Positions 1-13,310 are shown, counted from the stretch's first letter. The stretch is 64,000 nt of DNA from Chrysoporthe austroafricana (GCA_001051155.2 JYIP02000017.1:121692-185691); one strand, 5' to 3'. Program-made: numbers and translations. The notes: generated from the sequence alone by a model not told the origin.

Positions 1-3000
1 TATTTCTTGCTCTTTTTACTCGCTGTATGAATTGTGATCCTGTATATCCTCCTCTATCTGGTTCATGCTGCTTACGTACAGAATAGACACAGCCATCGGG
101 CATGCCAGATGTGGTTGATCCCACTGGCCTGCCCAGCAAGCCGCCAGCGGCCGTGCACGGTCCCCAGCTCAGGTTGGATATCTAGTCCAAGTCAGCTGCA
201 GCAATCATGGCTGTAGTTCGAGGAGGAGCATGCTTCAGCTGGGGGGGGGGGCACATCCTGCCGTCCAGCCCCCGAGGCGAGTAGGAACAAGAGCCGCCTG
301 CCTACGCGAAGCAGCCGGCCCCTACATACGAGGCCTGGGGCGCCACTCACGGCCTCCTGACAGGTTGGCACCACCGGGAAGGATCCGGAGGCACCCGGCC
401 AGCGTGAGGGCTGCAAGATTGCTTATTTTCGGGAGGCATCGCTGGGCGGCGCCTGGCCACCGTCCTCAGCCCATCAGCAGCGGCGGGCAGGGAACGCGCG
501 CGGGCCCCAGCTCGCGGTCCGCTGTTAATTATGTGCACGGTGAGGACAAGGCAGAGCGTGGGCAGGCGGAGACGGATCGGCAGACGGCGCTCATGTGATT
601 TTTGCGCTCCTTTCTGGTTCCGGGTCTGATCGTCTATCACCCTCGAGAGTCAAATCCCAATGCGGCCAGCCGGGGTTTTACTTCCATGACAGTGCCTCAG
701 CAGGCGCTCGCATCCCTGCGTTGGAGGAGCGCAGGTGCGTTGAGCCATGCTAATGCTGTACAGGGGAGTCAATACCTAATTCAAGGGATCAAAAGGAAGA
801 ATGAGATAGGCATGAGAGGGGAGAGTCAATAATGGTGGAGGGCTCCCTCCCTCGCAGGTTGCGTGGTGTGTGTCCATTGTCCCAATCGCATTTGCCCATT
901 GGCTTTGAGTTTTAACCACCCACGTATTCGATGCGGACTTGCTTTCCCATCTCTGCAAATAATACCGGTCTGGGGGCGGCCGGGGAAGGAGAATATCTGC
1001 CGGTGGTGGTGTGCTGCCAGCTGTCAACCTCGTCTCTCCCGCACGTGGCGACCGCCGGGCGGTCGAAGAGCCTCTGGACAGCCCTGGTCTGTTCCTGCAG
1101 ATAGATGCGACGGGGAGAGTCGCAGCCCGGGGCCGTCAGGATCTCGACCCCTGAGCGTGGGATGCTTGCTGCAGGCCAATCCACCGCGACCAAGTCGGCA
1201 GCCGACGCCACCCCCCCTTCGGTGTCCGTCTCGTCCGCAGCAGCAGCAGGCTACGTGTTCGAAGTGCCCGGCGGCAGGGCACATGTCATCGCACACATGC
1301 CGCGGCTGCGCTGCTGCACTACAAAGTATGTGACAACCACGGTCGACTTCGTCCGTGCGGCCACACGACCGCGGCCTGTTTCGTTCTCCAAGAGGCGCCC
1401 CCGCCCTCTCATGGGCTCCGGCTGCAGGCGGCGTTTCTGAAGCACGATGGATCGCATGCGGGAGCGTGACCTGCATGGCCATGCAGGCTTCAGGGGCCCC
1501 GCCGGGCCCAAGCAAGACGCATGCTGCAAGGGGCTTCTGGTTCTGGTAAGTAGATAGCAGAGCTGGGCCCGGTAACAGGACCGTACCTGGAAAGGACTGC
1601 ATGGCCTGCCGCTGGGGGTTTGCCGCGCGGGTGGTCGTTGGGAGGAGGCAGCTGAGAGCGAGAGCGGCCTCTCACGGCGGGCGTATTCTCCCCTGGCGCA
1701 CGGCTCTCGACGGTGAGTGAGTACGATGATCAGGCCTGCGCGAAATGCCGCTGCCCTGGAGGCGCATCAGGATGCCACGTGGGTGCGTGTGTTTCGTGTC
1801 TCGCTCGCCACCACTGGCAGCGGCACGGCTTGGCTGTTTGGTAAAAGTACAACGGCCTCGGTGATTTGCTGCACCTTGCACGACGTGCCGTGCGTGCATA
1901 CAGCTGGCGCATGCAGCTACAACCAGCACCTGCCTACCCCATACCGATCTGTCACAGGCTGGCGCCCCTCGTATGGCGCGGTGCCTGTTCCATCTGCCGC
2001 GGTTGTTTGTGTCGTTGTATCTCTGTGTGTGTCTCTCGGTGTGCGTGTGTGCGTGCGTGGCTCGTGCCGCCGACCTCGAAAGGCGTCGCAGCGCCGGCGC
2101 TAATACGGCAGAGAGGGGACCGTCTTGACGCCCGCCCCTTTCGTGCTGGCCCCCTTTTCCGCGCAGAAGGTGGCAGCAATTCGGAAGCAGGACCGACCTG
2201 CACAGCAAGCCAGGCCGGACCAAGGCGCTTGTGTGTGTGTGTGAGTGTGTGTGGGATGTGGCGAGGGGGGAGGGGGCGTCACGCCAGAGCGCCGGACCTG
2301 GGGCTCGTGACGTTGGCCATCCTCTTAAGTACGAATGTTATAGCAGCCGGCTGTCGCACACGACATGTCATTCACTGCTGTTCAGTATGGTGCTATGGTA
2401 GCGGGAGAGGTGGGGTTGAAGGGGGGGCGGTCCCCAGATTGGGATGAAGTTTAACGACGGCGCTGGTGCGTTTCACTTGGGGGGGGGGGGAGAGAATGAG
2501 TACCTCCGTACTGGGTACGAATCAACCCCTCTCTTTCTCTCTCGCTCTCTCGATCTACGGATCTGCAGTACGGAAACAGCAGTGGCAGGTAAGATTGGGC
2601 CTGTCGATGCATCGGTGGAGAATCTGACGAGGGAAAGATGGGCAGAGGAAATAATGATAACTATTATTCTTATCTGCCGCCCACTGTCGGGTACGAGGCA
2701 AGGGAGCCTCCACGCAAGTGCTGTGGTGGCATAATGGGTTCGTCCGTATAGCACGGTAATTACTGTCCTGCTATGATACCGCGCAGCACTTACAGAGAGT
2801 GCTGAGTACATGCCCAGTAGGCACTTTAGGGTCGAGAAGTGTGGGGTGGGCGTGGGCGTGGTGGGGTTAGAGGGCGGGGGCTAAAATTAACTTAGCAAAG
2901 GACCCTTGCCCCATAGTCCGTATCCAGTGGTATCGTACAGAGGGCCACGAGGGGGTACTGCCATAGCAGCATAGCGCACTGTACCTCACTGAGTAGTGAA

Positions 3001-3775
3001 TACCGGGCGACCCCTGAAATATTTCCCAAAACGGCGGCGCTAGAACACGATTGAGCATCCACTCGCGTCTCTGCAATCTTGCGACAAATCTTCCATGCAG
3101 GCCAGGGCTGTACTAAGTATAGTACGGACGTGCTCGTTGCCGTCGCGTATTGCGACTGCGGGAGGGTAAGGTAATATCGCCTCTGGGGTTCGCATGATGA
3201 TATACCTGCAGCACGGCATGGTTAGAGGGAACAAGAAGGGGAGATACTAAGTAGATGGAGGACGAGGACATACTACGCAGTACTGAGTAAGTAAGTAGTT
3301 CAGTGGGGATACTGCGGTGCTTACATGCCCAATGCTACTGTACACAGTACTGGGTACTGCGGCATGCTACTAGGTGTCATACTACCTAGAGTAGTGCGAA
3401 GGTAAAACCGTTCAGGGCCCCCGCGGACAGGGCCAGGGGTGCTAGGGCCAGGGGCAGGGCCAGGGGTAGGGCCCGCCTGGGCCATCGTGGCCATGTGGTG
3501 GTGGTGGTGGTGGTGGTACCTATGTACCTGCGCAGCCGCTGTGTAGGATGGGATCTCTTTCCTGGTTTGGCCCAATTCATTCCGGATTCGATTTCAATTG
3601 CAAATTTCCAGCCCTGAACGGATCAGGTCCAATTCCGGCACGAGCAGATCTGGTCTTGCGCCATTCCTCTCCCTCCCCTTCTCCTCGGCCGCGCCATACC
3701 TACGTACGTACGTGTCAAGCCTCGGGGGGTTTACGCGCGCAGCTGCCACCAGAGAGAGCACAGGAGAAGACGAGG

Positions 3776-3810
3776 CGAGACGAGACGAGACGAGACGAGA
3801 CGAGACGAGA
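3776..3810 (+). repeat. CGAGA pentanucleotide tandem repeat
   Basis: Seven perfect head-to-tail copies of CGAGA, preceded by imperfect copies from about 3770. It is a simple microsatellite upstream of the Sec7 gene. Confidence 0.95.
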
Positions 3811-4368
3811 CAAGGCGGCCACGGGTCCTGCTTGTCCTGCGCGACACACACAACCTCGATACCACCTCGATACCACCTCACCACCACCACCGACAGCAGC
3901 AGCAGCTTGCCCGGTCCTTGCCCTGGCCCTGACCTTGAACCTTGACCTCGACCCTGCCCTCGGCCTCTCTCGACCTCGATCTGAACCCCGGGTGGCCTCG
4001 CTCGCTCGCTCGTTCGACCTCGGGCTTTCTTGAGAGGGGTGTGTGTATTTGTGTATGTGTGTATGTGCGTGCGTGCGTGCGGCTGAGGGTTACAGTGACA
4101 CACGACGCCGGCATTGGACACCGGAGAGACTGACAGGCTGGGATCTGGATTGGACTGTACAGTCACTGGCTCGCTGGCTGGCTGGCTGACTGACCGGCCT
4201 GACTCGACACCCTGAGATCTAGATCCCCGCGATCTGGAGACACACACGCGGGCGAGCGACCTGCCAGGGCTTGCTGCCACGGCGGCCGGAAGCTAGCCTC
4301 GTCGAGGGCAGGCCTCAGATCCCGTCGTCGCACGATCGCGGCCGTCTTACACCACTACTGCGCCAAGG

Positions 4369-4414
4369 GACCGACCGACCGACCGACTGACCGACCGACC
4401 GGCTGGCTGGCTGG
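4369..4414 (+). repeat. GACC/GGCT tetranucleotide repeat tract
   Basis: Eight or so copies of GACC with one GACT interruption run directly into three GGCT-type copies. A related CTGG/CTGA tract lies at about 4165-4198. Both are simple repeats in the presumed promoter or leader of the Sec7 gene. Confidence 0.85.
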
Positions 4415-5076
4415 TTGGCGACCTAGGTCACAGGTACCAGACATAAGCGCTCTGGCCTCGTGTGTGCCGTCCTGCGCCCTGCATCGTGCATAGTGCGTCG
4501 TGCGCCGCGCATCGTCCACCCTCCCGCAGCATCGCGCATCGCGACGCACGCCAAGCGCCCGCCTGGCCTGGACCTGGACCTGGACTGCCGCCGCGTGTCG
4601 AATCGAGGACGAGACGAAACAACACGGGACCGCCCTCTGGACGCTGCACGCCCACGGCGGCTCCTCGGCAGCCCCGTCCCCGACCTGTTGGGATTAGGAT
4701 CTGCGTGCGCAGTACGAGCACCGCACGGCGCATGTCTGCCTGTCCCTCGTGCATCTGCATGGCGCCCACACCACGAACGCACTGCTCGCCCTCACACGTT
4801 GCGCCCGGCCGTCCCCCCCCCCCTCGTCCCGAACCTGGCCTCTGCCCAGCGGCGCTCTGCCTGCGGCGACGGCGACCACCGCCACCACCATCACAGCACT
4901 GGCGCCTGCCGCGCGGGTGGGTCTGCGAGGCTAGTAGCAGGGCTAATTAATCATTTCCTCCCGATCAGACGAGCGACGGCGGTACCGTGCTACGAGCGCA
5001 TAGAGGGTGTGCACAAGCAGGCATAAGCCCGTCCCCAGGCAAGGGTTCAGAGTTTCCGGCTCCGAAATTTCCAAAT

Positions 5077-8000
5077 ATGCCTCCCTCCGAGCACCAGCCG
5101 CCCCAGCCGAGGAGGGCGCATAACCACCGCCGCGCCAGGCCCGAGCTGAACATCGACACCTTCGACGCCAACGCCTACTCCTACTCCCCCGACTACGAGG
5201 AGAACGAGCTCTCCACACCGCTCTCGCCCCCGCCGCCCAGTCACCTCGCCTTCCCCCAACCGCCCGCCATCCCCTACAAGTCCTCCCAGCGGAGCCTCAA
5301 CTCCCCGGCCACACCTCACTCCGCCGGCACCTACGACAGGCGCCGTCCCCAGCTCTCGCCCAGAGGCAGGCCCGCCGCGGCCAGCCGACCCTCCACAGGC
5401 CCGCCCGCCGGCGGCAGCAGCCCGCGACACCACGGCAAGGTCTCCGCCCACGGCGACGGGCCGGGGCAGGAGAGGGATGCGCGCACGAGGCACGGCACTG
5501 ATCCTGACGGCGCCCGCGACCTAGCAGAGCGCGATCGAGCCGGCGACCTGGACGACGCCCAGGCGACCTTCTTCGACACCTTCTCCGACACCTTCTCCGA
5601 CGCCGACATGTCGAACCAGGACCACGAATCCCCCCTGCGGCAGCGGGACTCCCGCACCCCTCCGCCCGCCATCCAACACCGCGACCTGCGAGATCCCCAC
5701 CGGGACTCCCACGACCTCTCCCTCTCCCCGCGCAACGTGACCCGCGACTCCCTGCTGGGGAACATGCTGCTGTCCCTCGACCAGTTCAATATGGGGCAGG
5801 TGAACAGCATGCAGGCTGGCGGCGAGACCAGGACCATGTCCGGCTTCGCCAGCCCCCATCCCTCCTACCGCTACGAGGAGCCTGCCGGCGCAAGAGCAGC
5901 AACAGCAGGAGGAGCTCCAGCGGGCGGCGGCGGCAGCAGGACGATGACGAGCACGTCGTCGAGGGTGAGGAACACCTTCCACGCCGGGGCCGGGGTCGCG
6001 GGCCGCGGCCACGGGTACTCGTACAGTTCCGACTACGAGGCCGCGGACGACGACCTCAGCCGCGTGTCGAGCAACCTATCGCGAGGGCGCAGGAGCAACA
6101 GCCTCTCGGCCAATCCGGCTAGGATGCGCGATACTGCCACCAATCAGCGCGGCGCCCACAGCTCGTCGGGCGCGCGGGCGCTGCACTCGAGGGGCGGCAG
6201 GGGGAGCAAGAGCAGCAGCACAACCAGCATCGACGCCGCAGGCTACGCACACGTCCTGGGGAGCCAGAAGTGGGTGCACGGCATCGGCGTCCCCAAGCGG
6301 TCCTCCAGCCTGGAGCCGGCGCGGCGCCGATCCTACGGCACGCAGCCGCCGGAGCAGCTGCAGCAGCAACAGCCGCGGCAGAACCAGCCGCACCTGCAGC
6401 AGGGTCAGCAGCCGCCGTGGCACATAGAGTTGGCCAACTCCTTCTTCGACCGCTCCAGCACCAACCTCGACTACGACTACAACTACGACCTGGACGATGC
6501 CGCACCCACCCCGACAGTGCCAGTCGGTCCCCGTCGGCTCGCCACCATGCCGTCCATGCCGTCCATTGCCCGCCACGAGCCCATGGGCGAGCCCCTGTCG
6601 CCCGTGCGATCGGTCAACCTCCGGCTCGAGCGGAAGCGCAGCAACAAGTCCTCCCGCAGCACCAACACCGCGAAACATCACACCTCGTCCAGACGCGATG
6701 CGGCTCGCGAGCGCGAGAACGCCCCTCTCCCTCCACTACCCCTGCCCGGTACCGCCCCCGACGCCGTCGCAGATCTGTCAGAAGACTCCGCACCCGCACC
6801 ACATGTTGGTTATGAGAAGGCCAAAGAGCCCGTGCACGTGAACCCGGCCGCTACCACACCGGCCGTCTCGCAGCCAAAGGAGAAACAGCCTGGCTTCTTC
6901 AGGCGCATGTTCGGGGGCGGTTCGAAGAACAGCCTCGTCGCCGCCCTGGACCAGTCCGCCAACTCGCCCTCGCCCACTGCATCTGCCGCCGTGCTGCCCA
7001 ACTCGCCTGCGGCCGCTGCCAACACCATGAGCAGCAGCAATGCGCCCCAGCAATCGCCCTCGATCGCCCATGCCGCGACCTCAGAAGCCGGCAAAGCAGC
7101 CGGGACCCCGCCCTCGAGGCAGACGAGCTCGTCCCACGGGATCCAGAAGAAGCCATCTGGTTTCTTCAGGCGCCGCAAGAAGTCCGTGTCGGTTACGAAT
7201 GTAGACCCACCTCCTCTTCCGCCCACGCTGCCTCCGTCAATCATTCCGCCGGCGGAATTGGCCCCTGCGCCCCCCAAGCGGCTCGAAGTCCTGACCCCGA
7301 AGCCCGAGCCAAGCCCTGTCACGAGCCTGCGGAAGGCGATGGACCCCTTTCTCAAGGCATCGGAGTCTGCTTCATCCAGCCCCCGCGACGACCTCGCCCC
7401 GTCCGTCTACCATTCGGCGGTCGAAGAGTTTCCTCCCGACCGGCAGCTTCGATCCTTCTCTCCCGACTATGAGCCGGACCCGAGAGCCACAATACGTTCG
7501 GTCCCGTCCGAGTCGAGACCCAGGGTGGACAGAAGTCCCGGGCCGGGCTCAGGAAGGCCCGGGACGCCAACACGGCATGTCTCGAAGCCATTGTACGACT
7601 ACGAGCGCAGCGGTTCCTTCCTGCACGACAACAGCGAGAGCGATGGGAGCCCTCGACAGATCAGAAAACAGGCGTCGCAGCCCGCCATGGGTAGCCGGTC
7701 GAGGTCTCCGAATCCTACTGGCCGCACGACGCTGGCACCGATCCAGACAGAACTGCCCTTATCGGCCCCGTCTTCTAATACCACAGTCAGGGACAAGAAG
7801 TTGGATAGGTTGACACAGGACAGCATGGCCTCCGAGAAGAGCGATCGGCCGGGGAGCTTGACGCTGCCCATCGAGGGCTTCAAGACCGAACCCGAACTGA
7901 AGACACGTGCTTCTGCCGCCAGCATCCCCGACCTCAGGGTCGAAGAGTCGGAACCCAGCTCGAATAGCAACCTACCGGAGCCCGAGAATCCTCTTGACGA

Positions 8001-10426
8001 GCCCCACTTCGTCGTCGGCGATCCCACCGAAGATGACAAGGCGAAGGCGCAGAAGATTTTCGACGGTAGCGAGGACTTTATACCAAAAGAGAAGGCCGCC
8101 TCGTGGATGGGCGAAGAAGGGCCGATCAGGCAGCGGACGCTACGGGCATACATGGACCTGTATGACTTTACTAACAAGAACATTGTCACATGTCTGCGAG
8201 ATGTCTGCAATAGACTCATTCTCAGGGCAGAGACGCAGCAGGTGGATCGCATTCTCGTCGCTTTCTCGAAGCGGTGGTGTGACTGCAATCCTAACCATGG
8301 GTTCAAGTCCGTGGGTGAGTATTATGACCCCTCGACTGCTGTTTGACATGGCGCTGACACCTTCCCTAGATGTGATCCACACCATCTGCTACTCCATCAT
8401 GCTGCTGAACACGGACCTGCATATGGCCGACATCGAGTCCAAGATGACCCGCAGTCAGTTCATCAAGAACACCATGACCACAGTCAGACAGGCAGTGGCC
8501 GACTCTATACCCAACGCATATGATAGACCCAGCATCCTCCCGGGCAAGGGCTCTACTTTAGATGATAGACGGCACTCTCTGGAGAACGAGAGGGCCAGCT
8601 TCCGCAACTCGTTCATCAGGCTCCCTGGAAGAGCGGGATCTGCTCTGGGTGATGCGCCCACCGAGATCGACGACTGCGGGCCTCTGGTGAAAACCCCGTT
8701 CGAGGGCTCTGTGAAGTCCTGGGAGGGTCAGATGGAGATCGTGCTCAAGGATATATATGCTTCCATTCGGGACGAGCGTCTGCCCTTGTACGGCGCGGAG
8801 CCTGCGCAGGAGCTGCCGTCCGCTGGCGGTCTGTCCGTCATGAGCATGCTGAAGCGCTCTCCGAGTGTGCTCAGCAAGGCGCCTTCGGAGAATCCCTCCT
8901 CTCGGGGAAGGATTGGACCAGAATCAATACGGGCAGGCACTGGGCGATGGTCCTCGAAGAGCCGGTCCAGGCCTCGTGGGTTCGGTAGCGCCGGATTCGC
9001 TTCTAGCAGAACGAGTTTCGACGACGGCCAGTCCCTGTGGAGTCCTGTCGACTCGGTCGCCACGTGGAGTCGGGCGTCCCTGGGTAGAACCCACACCTCG
9101 ATGTCCATGGACTCATTCGGCTCGCGCTACCCTCGCGGCGACTATCAGCAGTCGATAGGGTTCGCTAACGCCCTGAGTCAGGCCATCATCCGCGAAGACC
9201 CGCGAAGCAGCGTCCCCTCGCTGGTCAGTGACGACCTGAAGACGACCCAGCTGCTCGAGGACGAGTCGCTGGAGCTCGCCGGACCGCCATGGGTGAAGGA
9301 GGGCATTGTGATCCACAAGCACCACCTCGACGGCGTCGGAAAGAAGGCGAAGGATCGTAATTGGACCGAGGTCTTTGCCGTCATCCAGAAGGGCAACATC
9401 AGCATCTTCTCCTTCACACCCAACAAGTCCATGGGCCGTCGCAGTCGTAACGCCGCGAAGAAAGGCGCTGTCGTGGGCGGTGGCAACTGGCAGGAGAACG
9501 CGACGACGCTTGGCAGCTGGAGCCTGCGCCTGACGCTGGCCTCTGCGCTTCCGCCTCCCGGCTACTCGAAGCAGCGGCCGCACGTGTGGGCTCTGTCCCT
9601 GCCTACGGGAGCGGTACACCTCTTCCATGTCGGCACGCCGGAGATCTGCAACGAGTTCGTTACGACGGCAAACTACTGGAGCGCGAGGCTCAGCACGCAC
9701 CCACTGATCGGTGGTGTGTCGAACATGGAATACGGCTGGAGCGATGCCATCGTCAACAATACCCTGGTGTCTGCCATCAACGAGACGACAGGATCTGCCG
9801 GGCGACAGCGCAGCAGCAGCAACGCTGCCCGCACGAGCATGCACTCCCGCGGCAGCAGCTTCCGCTCCGTCAGCTCCTTCGACTTCGGCAGCTCTAACCC
9901 GCGGACCGGCAACCTCAGTGCATCCAACAAGCTTCCCGGCGACATCGTCACCATCGCGGAGTGGACGCCACCCACGCAGTCGATGCGGCCATCCAACGCC
10001 ACCGAGAAGGACCAGCTGGACACGCTCCTCAACTACGTCAAGTCGATCGAGGAAGAGCTGCAGCAGCACAATGCCCTGCGCAGCCCCATGCTCCTGGCAT
10101 TCACGCCTAGGGGCTCCAATGCCCAGCGAGCCATGGCGAACTGGGAGCGCAAGAGCTCCTACCTGCTGCGCGAGATCGTCAAGTTCCGCACGTACGTGGA
10201 CGTGCTGCAGCTTGCGGACGGGCGGAAGACGGAGATTTACAGGGAACGCGAGGTCGCCCGGCGCGCGGCGAGGGGTAGCCTTGACGAGGACGGACTCAGT
10301 ATTGACGGCGGTGAGGGTGCAGGACCCTACGGATTCGCAGGTGACGACGATGCTGAGTATGAACGGGGCCGGATGCTCAGTCGCGGTGGGTTCAACGAGG
10401 AAGGTGACAGTACGCTGAGAGCATGA
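5077..10426 (+). CDS. Sec7-PH domain Arf guanine nucleotide exchange factor
   Basis: Two exons, 5077-8314 and 8370-10426 (55-bp GTGAGT...CTAG intron inside the Sec7 domain), encode 1764 residues. The first 980 or so residues are low complexity and rich in Ser, Pro and Arg. The Sec7 domain follows at about 985-1180: it has the glutamic finger in AETQQVDRIL (Glu1052) and the hallmark LLNTDLH helix just after the intron. A PH domain lies at about 1385-1530 and a short coiled-coil segment near 1630. In this family Sec7 catalyses GDP/GTP exchange on Arf GTPases and PH domains help membrane recruitment. Sec7 followed by PH resembles yeast Syt1/Yel1-type Golgi or plasma-membrane GEFs, but orthology is inferred. 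The ATG at 5077 is the first in frame. Two short PxGFFRR/SGFFRR basic-aromatic motifs occur near residues 605 and 694. Confidence 0.9.
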
Positions 10427-11797
10427 GACTTGCGTGTCGTCCCTCTGCACCTTCACTCCTGCTCTCCACCCGACCTACCATCAGCCGCTGCTCAACGTCG
10501 GCGCCGCCATCGTCCTCCCGCTGGGCACTATAACAGCTCGTGGCTACGACGATTTTGCTACATTTCTGCCGCTCTCCGGACCTGGCGATGACGAGCGGTG
10601 GCTTGATCATTTTGCTACTAATTTTCCATTACCGTTCTTGATACCCCACCAGTGCTTGCCTGCTCGCCTTCAGGCAGCTTCTTCTTGTTGTCGTTGTTGA
10701 CGGGGGTAACTTGGGATCGCAGGAAACGTGGGGGGGGGGGTTTCTGTATTCATCTAGAAAAACGAAGCCCTGTACTTTATTACTTATGTCTAATGGCAAG
10801 CGCTTGGAGTTGCTGGGGTGCATGGGCGAATGGGCTGGGAGCTTCGCTTTGTTCGGGCTTGGGCGCGCGGGTGAGAATCCCCGCGGGGTGGATGAGGCGG
10901 AGGTGTGTATATCTGCATACACTCTAATGAGAAGACCTTCTGAAGTTGATCTACCCTCCCTTTCCCTGTTCTGCGCCTCTACTGTTGATCATCGGAAAGA
11001 CAGCTGGCAGGAGGCGCACTTTGGCGATCAAGGATGACGACACCGTCGCAGGTAAGGCACACATCCACTCTCCTTCCGCAGAAAAACCATCCTAATGACT
11101 TTTGTTTATTACAGATGGCGAGATGATGGGATGGACTATCTATCGTGTCTCGGAACGAGAGAGAAAGCCATGTCTCACGCCGACCCCTCCTCAGGGCTGC
11201 CGACGCCAATAGGCTCGCACAGAAAAGGGCGATCTCGGGAAATCGATGCACACACAATCAACGCGGCGCGCCCACGGCTGGCCGCGAAAAGGGTTACTTT
11301 ACTTTCTTTTTTCTCCTTCCTGCAGCCTCGCAGGCCATTCCGCCGAATGAGCACGGGGGAGCACAGGCACTTGCTGGCCCCGTGATCGACGCGGGTTCAG
11401 CTCAGCGCTGTTCTCCGCTGGCCCCCCGGTCGCAGGTAGACTAACCTCGCGCGGTGAGACAGGAGATGGTTGGCCCGATCGTGGCGTACACGGCGCGCGC
11501 CTCTCGTTTCTCCCCCTCTCCATCTGCGGTGTAATTGGTATAGGCAGGTCGGGTCGGGTCGGTCGTACATATTCGAGAGAAAGGAGGGGCTCTCCTCGGG
11601 GCGTGCCCGGCAGATGGTCGTGTCGTTGACGACAGAGTGAGCATATTGTCTTTTTCTCACCTTTACATCGCGGGCGCGCGCAGACGACACATTAACATCA
11701 TCATCGGGATACCTGTCACTGGGCGTTCGTCAGCAAACACCCTGCTACGCTCGTAATCTAGCTTTCAAATAATCAGCCCGGGAGGGAACGAGCCACG
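10427..11797. other. Intergenic region between Sec7 gene and P450 gene
   Basis: No credible gene is seen. It contains the Sec7 gene's 3' flank, a G11 run at 10730-10740 and the promoter side of the P450 starting at 11798. A GGGTC-type repeat sits near 11546-11565. Small frames here overlap each other and lack family features. Confidence 0.6.
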
Positions 11798-13310
11798 ATG
11801 TCGCACCCAATTCCTGGGCCGCCAGGCATCCCGCTGCTGGGGAATATCTTCGACGGTGAGCGACCACGCGTTCCCATAAGCAAATGAGCAGCCGGCAGAC
11901 GCAGACCACTGACCGTCATGGGTAGTCAACCCGTCCAACACATGGTCCTCGCTGGCCACGCTCGCCGCCAAGTACGGCGAGATCTTCCAGATCACGGTCC
12001 TCGGCAAGACGATCGTCTTCGTGGCGAGCGCGGCGCTGGCCGAGGAGCTCTGCGACCAGCGGCGCTTCCGGAAGTACGTAGGCGGGCCGGTGGTAGAGAT
12101 CCGGTACGCGGTGCACGACGCGCTGTTCACGGCCTTCGACGACGAGGCGAGCTGGGGCGTGGCGCACCGGATCTGCGCGCCGCTGCTGGGCCCGGACGCG
12201 GCGGCCGGGTGGGCCGGGGAGGTGGCGGCGCTGGCGGGCGAGCTCGCGCGGCGGTGGGAGGACGACCCGGCGGCCGGGGCGGGCGGCGGCACCGGAGTGG
12301 CGCTGGTGGGCGAGCTGAACCGGCTGTGCCTGGAGGCGACGACGCTCACGCTGTTCGGGCAACGGCTGGGCTGCATCACCACGGCGCAGGACCACCCGAT
12401 GCTCGGGGCGATGGAGGACGCCACGTCGGAGGCGATGCTGCGGCCGACGCGGCCGGCGGTCGTGAACTGGCTGCTCCACGGGCGCAAGTGGCGGGCGGCG
12501 CGGGACGCGATGCGCGAGGGCTACGCGCGGGGCGTCGTCGAGCACCGGCGGCGGCACCCGACGGGCCGCCGGGACCTGCTGGCGGCGCTCCTGGGGGGCC
12601 GGGACCCGGAGACGGGCGCGGCGCTGAGCGAGAGCCAGGTCGTGGACGAGATCGTGTCCATGCCGATCGGGAGCAGCACCGCCCCCTGCGCGGTCGCGAG
12701 CGCGCTCTACTTCCTCTGCCGGGACCGGGGGTGCCTCGCCCGGGCGCGGGAGGAGGTCGACGGGGTGCTCGGCCCGTGGACGGGCGACGGCGGCGCCGAA
12801 CTGGCGGCCGAGCACCTGGGCCGGCTGGAGTACATCGGGGGCGTGGTCCGCGAGGCGCTGCGGCTCTCGGCGGCGGCGCCGGGGTTCAACATCGAGCCGG
12901 TGCCGCGCACGACGGCGTCGGGGGCGGGCGACACGTCGCCGGTGCTGCTGGCGGGGGGCAAGTACGCGGTGGCGCACGACCAGCCCATGATCGTGGTGCT
13001 GGCGGGCGTGAACACGGACCCGGCGGTGTTCGGCGACGACCCGCTGGCGTTCCGGCCGGAGAGGATGATGGGGGCGGCGCTCGAGGGCCTGCCAGCGGCG
13101 GTCAGGAAGTGGTTCGGCAACGGGAAGAGGGAGTGCATCGGGCGCCACTGGGCGTGGATGTTCATGGTGACGGCCGTGGCGACGCTGGTGCGGCGGTGCG
13201 AGTTCGAGGTCGTCGACGGCGACGGCTGGGCGTGGCGCCAGGACGGCTGGTTCAACCTGCGGCCCGTCGGCCTGCGGATGAGGGTGACGAGGCGGGCGGC
13301 GCCGCAGTAG
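11798..13310 (+). CDS. Stand-alone CYP505-like cytochrome P450 heme domain
   Basis: Exons 11798-11855 and 11926-13310 (70-bp GTGAGC...GTAG intron) encode 480 residues. The N-terminus has the soluble CYP505-type proline motif IPGPPGIPLLGN with no membrane anchor. The K-helix EALR and the heme loop FGNGKRECIG with Cys423 are present. The protein stops just after the heme domain, so the FMN/FAD reductase that makes CYP505 enzymes self-sufficient is absent, and none is encoded in the following 400 bp. The usual I-helix AGxETT is replaced by IGSSTAPC, so the acidic residue of the oxygen-activating acid-alcohol pair is a Ser. Codons end almost always in G or C, well above the neighbours. CYP505 enzymes hydroxylate fatty acids below the terminal carbon. 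This one would need a partner reductase or may have other chemistry. Confidence 0.85.

Larger units (their letters stand above)
1..5076. other. Intergenic, low-complexity upstream region
   Basis: I find no convincing gene here. The reading frames are short, overlap on both strands and match no family I know. The stretch is rich in simple sequence: a G11 run at 241-251, GT-rich tracts near 2020-2060 and 2230-2260, a G12 run at 2479-2490, a GTAC/AGTACT-rich patch at about 3260-3400, a GTG repeat at about 3497-3518 and several short tandem repeats between 3.7 and 4.4 kb. The last kilobase is C-rich and probably holds the promoter and 5' leader of the Sec7 gene starting at 5077. A missed gene with unusual structure cannot be excluded. 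Confidence 0.6.

Noticed and set aside
3548..4280. Frames of 160-230 residues in the upstream region
   Set aside because: They read through CGAGA and GT repeats and are low complexity, with overlapping frames on both strands.
9113..10456. Long minus-strand open frame opposite the Sec7-PH gene
   Set aside because: It is an antisense shadow of a GC-rich coding frame; the plus strand has clear Sec7 and PH motifs and the minus reading has none.
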